Positions 22,805-33,397 of a stretch of DNA of 64,000 nucleotides are shown here, piece by piece (positions within the stretch are counted from its first letter, which is position 1; each line of letters begins with the position of its first letter). A program made the translations under genes and the position numbers. Source of the DNA: Mesocentrotus franciscanus (taxonomy: Eukaryota; Echinodermata; Echinoidea; Camarodonta; Strongylocentrotidae); the NCBI GenBank assembly GCA_037976565.1, contig CP137679.1:13580780-13644779 (forward strand), in the 5' to 3' direction. The notes below the pieces were generated by a model that saw only the letters and a list, made by a program, of their open reading frames with translations, had not been told where the DNA came from and did not search any database.

Positions 22805-23514
22805 AGACAAAGTAGAGTACTGGCGTAGAGTACTAGGCGTTGTGGCGTGCGCCTGTAATCCAGCTAACAGTGGAAGTTACAAACTGATTCAGACGAGGAC
22901 GCAGGTTCGAAACTGAGTCACGTCTTTCGGATGGTGACGTTAAAGGTCGGTCCCCAGACGTAAATAATCATATCTGATTGATACACGTCTGTAAAAACCC
23001 AATACACACACACTGATCAGGTGACTACATTGTGGAAGAAACTATATCGAATCCATTGGGAAAGGTTGATTATGATGTTGATAAGAATTGATGTATGCTA
23101 TGAGGTCTTTGTATGATCAAGGTAAAAAGGAATTTGAAATTTTGCAGAAAAATCTCATGGGCTGCACGCAGAAGTGGGTATATGGGACTACGTACAAATG
23201 CTGCATGACAGTTTGATCGAACCTTTTCAGCAATTGTCATATTTGTTTGCTTAAAATAGCATTCGCTTGCTGAAAATCTCATGCGCTGTACAAAGAAATG
23301 AGTATATGAGACTTAACACAATGTCTGTCATGAAAGTTTAGGGCAAAACTTTTCAGCTATTTTTCACGATATTTTTAATATGACGCATATGAATAGTAAT
23401 ATTTTTCAGGGGACATTTCTACCATGATATTCGTCCAAACTGACCGGATGAAAATTAGAGAGCTCACAAATTACTTGAATCTTTACCAGACGTCACCCTT
23501 CTCTTTAATCCACT
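22805..23514 (+). mobile_element. TTAA-type MITE, family 2, with SINE inside
   Basis: Intact TTAA at 22801-22804 and 23515-23518. The left end is AGACAAAGTAGAGTACTGG. The interior after the SINE (ACATTGTGGAAGAAAC..., GGTATATGGGACTACG, TTTTCAGGGGACATTT) matches other family 2 copies. The right end is CCAGACGTCACCCTTCTCT. Confidence 0.7.
22832..23012 (+). mobile_element. 7SL-like SINE, copy A
   Basis: GTGGCGTGCGCCTGTAATCC at 22842-22861 is close to SRP RNA (human 7SL: GTGGCGCGTGCCTGTAGTCC). CAGCTAAC follows. The B box GGTTCGAAACT is at 22904. The 3' end is CAATACACACACAC. It lies inside a family 2 element, between ACTGG-like and ACTGA-like host sequence, so the insertion boundaries are clear. 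Copy B is inverted at 18184-18367. Confidence 0.8.
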
Positions 23515-23518
23515 GCAG

Positions 23519-24034
23519 GAGACATAATAGTGCCTTGGCGTCAACAAACTTTGCCAGATGAAATTAGCAATACTCTAATTTGCGTCTGCTATCGTAGTTC
23601 ATGCATGATGATGATGGTCGTTTTTAATTTTAGATGAGATTTAATGAAGATGGGGACTTTATTTCAGTCATCATGAATAGTTGATTATTTTTTTGAAAAT
23701 CATTATGAGATGCCAGTGACCTTCATGTTCTGATTAAAGGTAAACGAATGACAACGTTCGAAATAATCATGGAACGATGGAATCTTAAAATGTCTTTTAA
23801 AGTCTTCATCTATCCTTCTGTTGGCTTTGAACAGATGAAGTAAACGGAAGATCCCGTTTCCTGTAGAACCATCGTTTTTTTTTAAATGATATGAATACAT
23901 GTATTTTACTAATTGGTATGAAATCTGCAGAATAATGACCATCAAGGTGGCTATTTTTAATGACTTGCTTCTGTATGTAGCCAAAGGAAAAGAAGCTACA
24001 TGGTTGTAATTATACTATTTTTCAGCTTCTGGTA
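23519..24034. other. No gene seen
   Basis: AT-rich spacer before the LINE remnant. Confidence 0.4.
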
Positions 24035-25385
24035 CCATAAAAACCATGCTTTCTTGGCTCTACGATTTCAAGAAAAGTTTGGTATCAAAATAATGCACTT
24101 AACTGGGTACATTCATATTTTACAAGCAGATCACAATCTGTCATGGTGGATTCTGAAGAGTCGGTAGCTACCCTTTTTGAACGAGGACGTCCCACACGGC
24201 TCTGTGTTCGGGCCATTGGTAGTCTGAATGTACACTTTACCACTGGAAAAGTAATTAATGCTCAAGGCTTATCAACAATGATTTATGCAGACGATACGCA
24301 GATGTATTGTTTGTTCAAACATTCATGTCTTGAATCTTCCCTGTCAGCTGAGAACAAAAAATGTCTTCATTATGTCAAAGCATGGTCATACAATAACTTT
24401 CTGCTTCTTCATGCAAAGAAGGCACAGATCATTTATGTATCCTCACGGTTTCGCCAAACTGAATGCCCTTCGATATCATTTGAGAGCCATGTGTTAATAC
24501 CAGTAGACGGCCATCGCCGCCATCGGGCGATGGAAGAGCTTAATTCAATTTAATTTAATTTAGGAACTTTACATTAATCTTGATCAAAAGAGACACGAAC
24601 GAACGAGTAGACAGTCTGCGAAATATTGGTGTTATTTGCGATCAGAATCTGTTAACGATTGATCAAGAAAGTAAGGTTTGCTGTATATAAAATAGGAATA
24701 ACAAGACGTTATTTAGATGAGAAATTGACAGAAAGACTAGCTCATAGCCTTGTAATGTGCCACATAGATCATTGTAATGCCCTTCTGTACAATCTTCCTG
24801 ATACTCAAATGAACCGAATTCGAAGAACACAAAATTCTACTGCACGGCTTGTCACGAGGTCCCGTTCAAATGAATCTATCTCTCTTATATTGCAGAAATT
24901 ACACTGGTTATCTGTTCGTGCTAGGATCGAGTTCAAAGTACTTGTCTTAACCTTTAAGTGTCTGAAAGGATTGGAACGGACCTAACAGAAACCTCAGGTC
25001 TTCCCAAAATTCCCTCCTCACTATCTCTCAAATAGATACAAAGTTCTACTGATCACGCTCTTTTCATGTTGCATCAGCAGAGCTTTGGAATAAACTGCCA
25101 GAATATAATTTATCAAAAAAATATGATACTGTTGAAAACTTCAAAACTTGTCCTTACTTGTTGACTACTGAATTCTCTAATCCCCATAGGCTTGATACAG
25201 GGACAACCCGGTTCCAGGAGCAATGGGTTAAAAAGATTCCTTTTTCGAAACAATTTCCAATAACTTAAAGAAAAATGCTGAACGTATCTCACTCTTCTCT
25301 ATTTTTCCTCTTTTCCCCCTTCTCTCCATTACAGCGCATAGGGACATAAAATTATTTGTGATATGCGCTATATAAGTACCATAGA
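24035..25385 (+). mobile_element. CR1/L2-type LINE, degraded 3' half
   Basis: Conceptual pieces in family order: LRFQEKFGI, then after a frameshift near 24090 NALNWVHSYFTSRSQSVMV. A decayed ERGRPTRLCV stands where GVPQGSVLGP is usual. The reverse transcriptase catalytic box IYADDTQMY follows at about 24280-24306. Next come LRNIGVICDQNL, the post-RT HIDHCNALLYNLPDTQMNRI ... STARLVT ... LHWLSVRARIEFKV, and ASAELWNKLPE ... TVENFKT. The tail has TGTGATATGCGCTATATAAG near 25360. Several frameshifts and stops make it inactive. The endonuclease and 5' half are absent. No fresh target duplication was found. Confidence 0.85.
24502..24562. repeat. GC hairpin plus (AATTT)n insertion in the LINE
   Basis: GGCCATCGCC ... 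GGGCGATGG can form a short hairpin. AAGAGCTTAATTC and AATTT repeats follow. LINE-like coding sense stops before it and resumes after it (VDSLRNIGVICD), so it interrupts the element. Confidence 0.5.
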
Positions 25386-26637
25386 TTTGTTGACCTACAA
25401 CCTTATCTACCACATACTGTAACGATTTCAGAGCGCATTTTTTCCCCTTTAAGTATGTGGGCTCAAAAACGGAAAGACATATTGTTGAGTGCACAAACTA
25501 CAACTATATGGTTTCCTTTCTTTTCCCGCGTATGACAGTAATGTAATGGTTTTCATTAAAATTCATGTACCCGGTCATTGGTCTAATTGTAAGTCACGAA
25601 CAAATTTAAGCGGGTTAGCTATCAAATGAGATAATTGAAAAACTTAACCATGATTTAATGAAAAGGAATGCATGCTTCCCGGCATGAACTTTTCATAGGG
25701 ATTATTCTAAAGACAAAATTATGATTATCTAATGTGGGCTCCTTCGATCTGCATCGGAAATATGTTTTACCAATTTCGATCTAAAAACATTACGGGGAAA
25801 ATAGATTGCTTCAAGTGGCGATTTCATTGTTGCTTTGGGCTTTGCCGATGTCGTCAAGTTTTATCTCTTTTTTTAGATTATGACATAATGGCGCGCTTAT
25901 GGTCGAACGATTTACATGTTTAATATAACAACTGTATAATGTATTCACTGTACTTGAATCGTATGGGGGTTTTAGCCTCAGCGTGGACAAGTTTAATTTT
26001 GTTGTGACCATTGTACCGTGAAAGATGTAACGAAAATGGATCTTAGCAACACATTCCACTTCTTCATGAAATAATATATCAGATAATTATCCCTGCAACT
26101 CGTTAAGTGCCATTTTTAACGTGCATATTAAGAAAGACACATTCACATTTGAACACCACAAGCGACATATACAGTCGCATAACTTCAAACAGTGTTAATT
26201 TTCACCCAGACGAAGCAACAGTGAGCCTCAAATAGTACAGGTTTGGACAGTCAAGAATATCGGATGTAGGAACTAAACAGTTCAAATTAGAACCCTTTGG
26301 GGGTCATTACTGCCATAATATTGTATAATGTAGCAGTTTGCGGTGCAGATTGGAACACCTACTTCTTTGTGTGTACTTCATTGGCTACAACTTTGCCACC
26401 AAGCGGTTGTTGACCTTCTGTATTTAAGCATAACACGAATCGAAAGATGAGCTTTTAATCAAACAAGTTCTATCCTTAAAAAGTATATGGTCTCTGGAAA
26501 TATCTTTAAGCTTTAACAGATAGTTGTATGCCTACTGTTTCTGCCTTGCCCAGTCTTTCTTCATTTACAATTATTTTGGTCCATATGCGTTTATTAGTAA
26601 CTTATTTCCCCAATAATAAATTGGTATGAGGTTTTCC
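25386..26637. other. No gene seen
   Basis: AT-rich; short frames only. Confidence 0.4.
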
Positions 26638-27019
26638 GTTTTAAAGCCCTTCTAAAATGTTGGGAGCCCCACAAATTTGATGGGAAAATTTCACTTAAAT
26701 TGTATCCTAATGTGAAAGAGGATGTCATTTAAGACACATTTCTGTAAGGATTTTCAAAACAAATGTGTTTGAAGTCGAATATTGATGAAAGAATACAACA
26801 TTTAGATTTTCTGCGTATACAACAGAGAACCTAAATTATGTATTCTTTTATCAATATTTGTCTTCAAACACATTTTTTTTTTTGGGGGAGGATCTTTGCA
26901 GAAGTGTGCCTTAAATGACATCCTCTTTCACATTATGATACAATTTGAGTGATATTTTGCCATAACAAAATTTAGCGAATTTGGGGCTCCCAACACTTTT
27001 AAAAGAGGGGCTTTAAAAT
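26638..27019. repeat. Long inverted repeat, arms about 180 bp
   Basis: The left arm begins TTTTAAAGCCCTTCTAAAAT and the right arm ends with the inverse (AAAAGAGGGGCTTTAAAATG). Shared inner blocks are TGTTGGGAGCCCC, AATGTGAAAGAGGATGTCAT, ACAAATGTGTTTGAAG and ATATTGAT(G/A)AAAGAATAC. The loop is near 26815-26835. The arms differ by substitutions and a poly-T insertion, so it is not brand new. Confidence 0.85.
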
Positions 27020-27899
27020 GCATTTTGTAACGCAAGGTATGGCTTCAAATTTATCCAGTTTCAATGAAACTATTTCGTAACATGTTGAAACAATTTGTAT
27101 AATTTCAGGTCTGTGTTTAACAAGTCATTAAAGACGCATGAAAGAAAAATAAGTATTGGTGTAGAATGTTATGCCTGTCTTTAATCTGAAATTTAGTACA
27201 CTTTGCTCAAAGCTCAGGCATAATACCATTACTGATACTACACAATAAAATAAGCACTGCCAGTGGATGTCTTCAACACTGTTTCTCAAAAATGAAGAAG
27301 AACAACAAAAAAAGAACAATAGGCAAGTTTGGTATTTTTCTTCTGATAAGATTCCATTGCCGGTGAGAATTGCCCCATAGTATTTTAAGCGTGCTTATTT
27401 TAGGTATGCTAGTGTTTTGTTGTTGAAGGGGGCAGGCTGTAGGGATGTGAAAAGTCTTCCCTTCCCATTTCAGTGCCGGGTTTTCTTAGTCACACACAAA
27501 AAAAGCATTGCCCTTTTATTTCATGATCGGTAATAAAATTGTTTATCCTAGCTATATATCCAAATTATTCAAACACGAAATAAAAAATAGCAAGGGGACC
27601 AGATTCGGAGAACCATCAAAAGCGTGATTAACTGAGCAGAGCTCAATTTCGACAATTACTTTTATGGTCTCGTGCCGCCAAAGGCCTAACAGGCAAGTCA
27701 ATGAACAATCATTTATGATCGTTTTATTAATATTTTCAGAAGGCGCCTTTTGCAGATGCTGATACTTTAGCGCTGAGTGATATAAAGATCCTCCATTTGG
27801 GTAGATCTATAATACCGTATGTCTCTATAAGAATGTGCAAGGTTTTTGTTGTGTTTTATATGTAGGTATACTATCATTATGCCTACCGTCAAATGTGTC
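27020..27899. other. No gene seen
   Basis: AT-rich, no supported signals. Confidence 0.4.
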
Positions 27900-28060
27900 T
27901 AGGAAGGCCATCCAAGGGAAATATAAAGAACTGGCCACTGTATAGACAGGTGGCCTTTCTAGACAGGTCCTACAAAACACACATTTCTTCCGAGAGGGAA
28001 ACAATTATAGATGATCACTATAGACGGATGGCCTTTTGTACAGAGGGGTGGCCACCATTT
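27900..28060. repeat. Degenerate tandem repeat of ACAGGTGGCC type
   Basis: Imperfect units around 20 bp: GGCCACTGTATAGACAGGT, GGCCTTTCTAGACAGGT, CACTATAGACGGAT, GGCCTTTTGTACAGAGGGGT, GGCCACC. It ends about 110 bp upstream of locus C. Confidence 0.5.
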
Positions 28061-28171
28061 TGACTGTATTTGCTTTTATTTCTGGCAATACTAGACATTT
28101 TACATTGTATTGTCATGACTGTAGGTAAGGTAAATTTCAGATTCTGAAATAAAATATCGAGATCATCTAAA

Positions 28172-28852
28172 ATGAACTACTTTGCTATCGCAATGCTGGT
28201 TTGCATATCCATGATTTCGGCTGCCGTCTACATGTATGTCACAATATCTAGATTCACCAGCGTACGAAACCGGTAAGGTAAATGCTCTTTTTTAACAATA
28301 ATACGACCCGAACCTGGGAGTAACCTGTTAAACAGTCATATCTCCGTGCAGGCGGTAAGGAAGACCATCAGTTCTGTGTCTACCCTGGAAAACATTCCAC
28401 GAATGCTTTCATCGTTTATTCCTGTCTTACCCAATTTATTATACTCTAATTAAAATCAAATAAACCCTTTTTCGGTATCCTTGAATTTCTCATGCTATCG
28501 CAGTTTACAGTTTCAGTTTTATTTTGTATTTCCAACAGAACTATCAATATAGCAATTATGTCCCCCAAAAAACCAATCAGAGAAATCAATATACGTTAAT
28601 GTAATACATTTTAAAAATCATTAATATAATTATAAATTAAAATCTATATGTTTGCTGTGAATGATGTATGCTTGCTTTTAAGGAAAAACTGTGGAAATGG
28701 AGGGATCCACTGAGAAGCAGAGCTTGTAGAATGTGAATCCCTAAAAATTGGGTATACTCATTAAATTATTTTGATTGTTTCATCGTTAACTAATTAACTT
28801 TCATCTACTCATATTTTGTTCCAGTAAAAACGGAAAGACTGAAGTAAATTAA
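28172..28852 (+). CDS. Locus C, candidate two-exon membrane microprotein (42 aa)
   Basis: Exon 1 (28172-28272, ATG with A at -3) encodes 33 residues plus two bases and ends at a strong donor, CG|GTAAGG. Exon 2 is 28825-28852, after a strong acceptor (ATTTTGTTCCAG, AG at 28823-28824) with branch-point-like TTAAC/CTAAT about 30-40 nt upstream. Joining restores an Arg codon and adds KNGKTEVN before TAA at 28850-28852. The 552-bp intron is GT-AG. The protein has one hydrophobic segment at about residues 4-26 (FAIAMLVCISMISAAVYMYV at its core) followed by a basic tail, RFTSVRNRKNGK. By the positive-inside rule the C-terminus would be cytosolic. Size and layout recall membrane micropeptides such as OST4 or SERCA regulators, but the conserved residues of those families are not evident. 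It could instead be the signal-anchor exon of a longer protein. Confidence 0.33.
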
Positions 28853-29102
28853 AAAATAATGACGAATCTTTCCTTTACCAGTCAATGAATTCGATGTCAT
28901 TGACCGTTTGAAGTCATTGACATCCACCCTACTCATTTTTTTAAGTGCATTTGGAAACTTTTTTCCCTCCTAAAATGGGAAAAGACAAGAGATTTGCTTT
29001 CGATGGAGGCAATGATTGAAAAGAAAGGGTTTAGTTGCAAGTGAAACTATAATTATAATAGTTCCTTTTAAATCCTCTGCATGCTCTATATGTGAGTTTG
29101 GA
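28853..29102. other. No gene seen
   Basis: AT-rich. No canonical AATAAA directly after locus C. Confidence 0.4.
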
Positions 29103-29238
29103 TGTCCGGTGTTAATTGTCCTAGGATTAGTTATCACAGAGGCAATTGTCCGGGGTTAGTTGTCATGGGGAATTGTTTTCCTCAGGGAGTAGTTGACCGG
29201 GGAGAAGTTGTCCGGGTAGTTGTCCGGGGGTAGTTGCC
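29103..29238. repeat. Minisatellite, GTAGTTGTCC family, locus 1
   Basis: Degenerate units of GTTGTCCGGGGKTA type, for example TTGTCCGGGGTTAGTTGTC and AGTTGTCCGGGTAGTTGTCC. Same motif as at 49421-49541 and 53716-53985. Confidence 0.75.
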
Positions 29239-29624
29239 AGAGGGGCCGATACCCCTCATCACGCCATCAACTTTCCAAACGGGTTGAGATAAATAGTAAG
29301 ATGAAAATCGTTGTACAAGTTACTTTCATCTTAAGAAGACGCCCTCTGAGTCATCTAGATAAGATGTGAAAATACCCCCCCCTTCCTGTCAATCAACCTA
29401 GCCTATATTGAATTCAAGATTAGATGATTGGAAAACCAAACACGTAGGAATTCGCAAGAGAGGTTGCATATTGAGGTTTGGTCCTATAAACATTTATAAC
29501 ATATAATCACAACAACATCTGTGCGCTATTTTCATTGCATGTGGGTTGTGTCGTTCCGCCTCCGTTTAAACGTGATTTTGGGATTTTTGAGTCGTTTTAA
29601 GTAACGATACTGTTGACTATAATG
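29239..29624. other. No gene seen
   Basis: Contains a C run near 29376; otherwise featureless. Confidence 0.4.
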
Positions 29625-29719
29625 ACATATACAATGATAATCATAATCATAATAATTATGATGATATTATTAGTAACTATAAGAATAATGATAATTCTAA
29701 TAATGATAACATTAATAAT

Positions 29720-29774
<55 letters not shown>

Positions 29775-29790
29775 GTAATAATAATAGCTA
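29625..29790. repeat. (ATA)n/(TAA)n microsatellite
   Basis: Imperfect ATAATCATAAT units grading into pure TAA repeats at about 29717-29775. Gives poly-Ile frames on both strands. Confidence 0.9.
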
Positions 29791-30081
29791 CATTTATTTC
29801 GAGCTTATTGTACAAGGGAAGCTCAAGGGCTACCCTTAAAGGGTGAAGATGAACATGAGTGTGCACCTTTTAAGGATCAATGTTGCACTACCTTCTTAAA
29901 GCTTGTTTCAGAATTCAAATTTGCAACTTTTGAGGTTCACAAATCTCCATCCCCCTCCCCCTCCTCCCCCGTTTTAGGGGTGTGCTTCGTTGGTATCGTT
30001 TCGATGCAAATTTCGAGGGTGGAAAATGCCGACTTCTGTTTAAACTAAATCTTTTTATGCCACACCAATAATCTGTATTAA

Positions 30082-30473
30082 AGATAAAGGCCAGTTCTGG
30101 TCATGCGATTGCATTGTGAAAGAAGCGTTGTGGAATCGATCAGAAAAGGTTGATCATCTAGCATATAAGTATTGATGTGTACTGCAAGGTTCTGGAATCA
30201 TCAAAATGATAAGAAATTTGGCCCAGTCTTGGTAAAGTTACAGGCACTATACACAGAAAGATGTATATGGGACTACGCGACATTTGCGCGTACGTGCGCG
30301 ATATCTATTTGGTCCCAATAGATATAATAGTTTACCAAATATATAGTAGGCGGTTTCCCGGCAAAATTTGTATCATCACGTATTAGTCAAAACATATTCT
30401 TTCACATGATAGGTAATGGGAGCTTCCATTTCATTTTTTGAGAGGGGGGCGTTTCCAAAACTGGCCTTTACCT
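30082..30473 (+). mobile_element. TTAA-flanked MITE, family 2, best-bounded copy
   Basis: Intact TTAA at 30078-30081 and 30474-30477. Terminal inverted repeats are AGATAAAGGCCAGTTCTGG and its near inverse (CCAAAACTGGCCTTTACCT). Inside: CATGCGATTGCATTGTGAAA, ATCATCAAAATGATAAGAAA, TGTATATGGGACTACG. The 3' half differs from other copies, so it is internally rearranged. Confidence 0.85.
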
Positions 30474-30477
30474 TTAA

Positions 30478-31238
30478 TCATGGGATAGATAAACCAAGGG
30501 CGTCAAGATTATTTAACTGTTTCTACTGCGATATTAATGTATACTGGTGAATATTATTTTGTACAAAATTGCACGTGTCGGAAACGAGCGACCTTGCATG
30601 CAGTGAGGCGGAGAACGCCGAAGTGTGAAAGGGAAACAGTAAAACTAGTCATTGGAGAGACGTGACCCTTTCACCCTTTTTAACCTACAATCCAACCATG
30701 TGTATTGAATTATAACGATTCACTTCCCCTCTTCTTGAATATTTGATGATGATTACGTTTAAACAATGATAATTACCCTCTACCTCGATAATTCTTTATT
30801 TATGGGTCGCCGTGTGTGAAGTCAACCATGACGTAATTAGAGCCTATTGAGAGTTAATTCAACTTTTACTAATAAATGCTTGAAATTGAGCGTGATGTAT
30901 ACTTAAACACGAGCATGTGGGTCAGGTTCAGAATGATATATCTTGTTGGTTAATTCATTGCGTCATAATTCAAATGGTTGCTGTTTTTAATTATACTAAG
31001 TATTAGGATATATTGCATTAAAACGTGTTACATACCAATTAGCGGATAACCAGCTTCAGATTAACTTTGTTTCTTGTGAGCTTTTCGAGCTCTATCAGTA
31101 ATATCGATTAGGATGATGTTATATGTATATTCTATTTTCTTGTAATAAACATAGATTTGATTTTATTTTATTCAAGTAACTATAATCTTTCATACTTATC
31201 TCGTATGGGTATGCTGTTAATCATGAGCAAATTTCAGT
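30478..31238. other. No confirmed gene
   Basis: A GC-richer patch at 30560-30670 has a 42-codon Arg-rich frame from an ATG near 30539, unsupported by other signals. Confidence 0.35.
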
Positions 31239-31435
31239 ATGTGGCTCAGTGGTAGAGTAATGGTCTTTCAACCGGAAGGTCCCGGGTTCGAAGTCAAGTC
31301 AATGCGCCACTACCCTTTGCAAAGGCATTAATCTGCATTACCAAGTCCCTTGGAGAGGACTTGAAAACGTTGGTCCCCTCGCCGCTGACTTACAAGCATA
31401 CACGTGCTTTCTTAGCAGTCGGGTAAAAACAAAAC
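31239..31435 (+). mobile_element. tRNA-derived SINE, family S
   Basis: GTGGCTCAGTGGTAGAGTAA (A box), CCCGGGTTCGAAGTC (B box), AAGGCATTAATCTGCATTAC, CTTGGAGAGGACTTG, GACTTACAAGCATACACG, TTTCTTAGCAGTCGGG and an A-rich tail. Confidence 0.8.
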
Positions 31436-32083
31436 CATTGATGATCAATGACAATGGACAAGGGAGATTTACAAATAATATAATATCTAAAGCGACAATT
31501 CTTGCATGTTATGTCCCGAGTGACAATGACCTCATACATATCATTATGACGTGATCTAGTCCCCAATTTTCCGTTGATTGCTTCCGTTGGTACGTTCTGT
31601 TATTTCTAGTGTTGTATACATTTCTCCTGGCTCTAACGAGATTTGAAATTCGTGTCATTTTGCGTGAGCCCGTCGTTTGGCTTAGAGATGGCGCTGTGTA
31701 ACGAGAAAGACTCTACTAGAGTGATGTCCTCATGCGGGCTATCAATGAGCCTGTTAACCGTTAACGTGGTCGATATACTGTTCGCTACGAAAGGAGATCG
31801 CACTAGTGCGTTAATGGGGCGCGCACACGTCATTCTCACTCCCGTTCATATGCAGAAATCTCCTGAATGAGTTTCCTTACTTGGGCATTTGCCCGGCTCA
31901 AACACAATTTTGTGAAGCCTGTAACGCAGATATGAACAACTGTCTCAATTTGCAGTCTCAAAACTATGGAAATACACGGTGATAATTATATACCCTTTCA
32001 AAGTACACAATGAAAGCTGACTCCAGCCTAGGGATAAAGTCAAAAAACCTATGACTATCAAACATCATTTATATTTTAAAAAT
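31436..32083. other. No confirmed gene
   Basis: GC-richer around 31640-31870 with frames on both strands; no supporting signals. Confidence 0.35.
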
Positions 32084-32144
32084 TGACAGTGGACAGTAAC
32101 TCGATTTTATATGTATTTCTTTCATCAATGAATACCATGTGAAC
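32084..32144. repeat. 60-bp segment duplicated at 33133-33190
   Basis: TTGACAGTGGACAGTAACTC ... CATCAATGAATACCATGTG is present at both places with about one base changed. Confidence 0.8.
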
Positions 32145-33051
32145 TTTTCGCGTACCGCCTGTTTAGAATACATTGCGAGAGGGTGAATTATTTGTGGGCG
32201 CCCTATACTCCCTGGTGAGTCATGACGTAATCTTAACCGTGTATAGTTGTAAACAGTGTTGTGGCGGATATGGAAGATATAGCTCCCCATCCCCAGAGAG
32301 CTCCCCATCCTCTCGACCTGCTCATTCATTATTCTCCCTCATTTATATTCTAACCCATTGCCTACAGGAACCCCGACTTCTTCATCCCACCCCTTTGATA
32401 AACATCCCCTTCCATCACCCTCTCAACCTATCCCCAAGATGGGGATGAGGGAGGGGGAGGTGTTCGGGGGACACACCTTTCTATTTAGGTGACTGACATG
32501 CCCATCTCCCAGCTGTCTCATTAGAGTTATATTTCTAGCCAATAGATGCTCAGTCAAGCATGACCCGCGTGACGAGATAATATATCTCAAGATGTCTAGA
32601 ATAAAATTTGTCTTTATTAATGCGACGTGTGGAAGAGAGTGTAGTCTAGCTCCCAGACATTCTGTGTTAATACTGAAAATAGTTGATGGCTTAGGCGTAC
32701 AGGCACATTTTCACTAGGGGCTGACGCCTCTTGCCCCCGCCTCCCCCCTCTCCCTCCCCTCTGAATCAAAAATAAACAAAAGTTTGCGAGTAAGAAAGTA
32801 AGAAAGACGCATTGTGGTGAAAGTGTTACTTTGTCATAAATTACACTAAACATGAGATGCCGGTCATAATAATAATAATAATAATAATCTTTTAAAGTCC
32901 ACTCCAAATTTTATTAAACCGAAAATGGATATTCTTTGTGTCCAATTGATCGTGAGCCCGGCAGCCACTGAGCAGCGCCACATCGACATGCTCTATCCCC
33001 TTATTGTTGAACGCCAAACAAGGTAGCAGCGACTCCCATCTTTTAACGTCT
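32145..33051. other. No gene seen
   Basis: Contains pyrimidine-rich sequence at 32280-32430 and an (ATA)n run at 32868-32888. Confidence 0.4.
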
Positions 33052-33131
33052 TTTGGTATGACGCGGCCGGGGTTCGAACCACGACCTCCCGGTTGTGAGG
33101 CGGACGCTCTACTGACTGAGCCAACACACCG
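33052..33131 (-). mobile_element. tRNA-like SINE head (Val-like)
   Basis: The reverse complement reads TTGGCTCAGTCAGTAGAGCG (A box) ... CCTCACAACC ... GTGGTTCGAACCCCGG (B box). The anticodon-like position reads CAC. T-arm and acceptor pairing are broken, so it is not scored as a functional tRNA. Confidence 0.6.
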
Positions 33132-33132
33132 G

Positions 33133-33190
33133 TTGACAGTGGACAGTAACTCGATTTTATATGAATTTCTTTCATCAATGAATACCATGT
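33133..33190. repeat. Second copy of the 60-bp duplicated segment
   Basis: Matches 32084-32144 and abuts the tRNA-like SINE, so it may be SINE flank or body. Confidence 0.75.
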
Positions 33191-33296
33191 GGAGACGGTT
33201 GGTATTTTTCACATTGTCAGGGGGCTGCATCCCCTTCTCTCCCCTCCAACTTGAATTGAACTTACGGTGTAAGGCTCTATCCGATTGGCATGGTAA

Positions 33297-33397
33297 ATAG
33301 TGATTAATGCCGTAAAGGGCACCGACACATCTTCTTGGTTTCGAACCCGGAACCTTCCGGACCTCTCCATTTACCACTGAGCCATGGTATGTGTGGC
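33297..33397 (-). mobile_element. tRNA-derived SINE head, family S
   Basis: The reverse complement reads CCATGGCTCAGTGGTAAATG ... TTCCGGGTTCGAAACC ... GTGCCCTTTACGGCATTAAT. The 3' body is truncated. Confidence 0.65.

Noticed and set aside
31643..31870. 75-codon + frame with an antisense 68-codon frame
   Set aside because: Both in one GC-richer patch; no supporting signals for either.
33052..33131. Functional tRNA-Val gene
   Set aside because: A and B boxes are present, but T-stem and acceptor pairing fail. It sits next to repeated SINE-like sequence.
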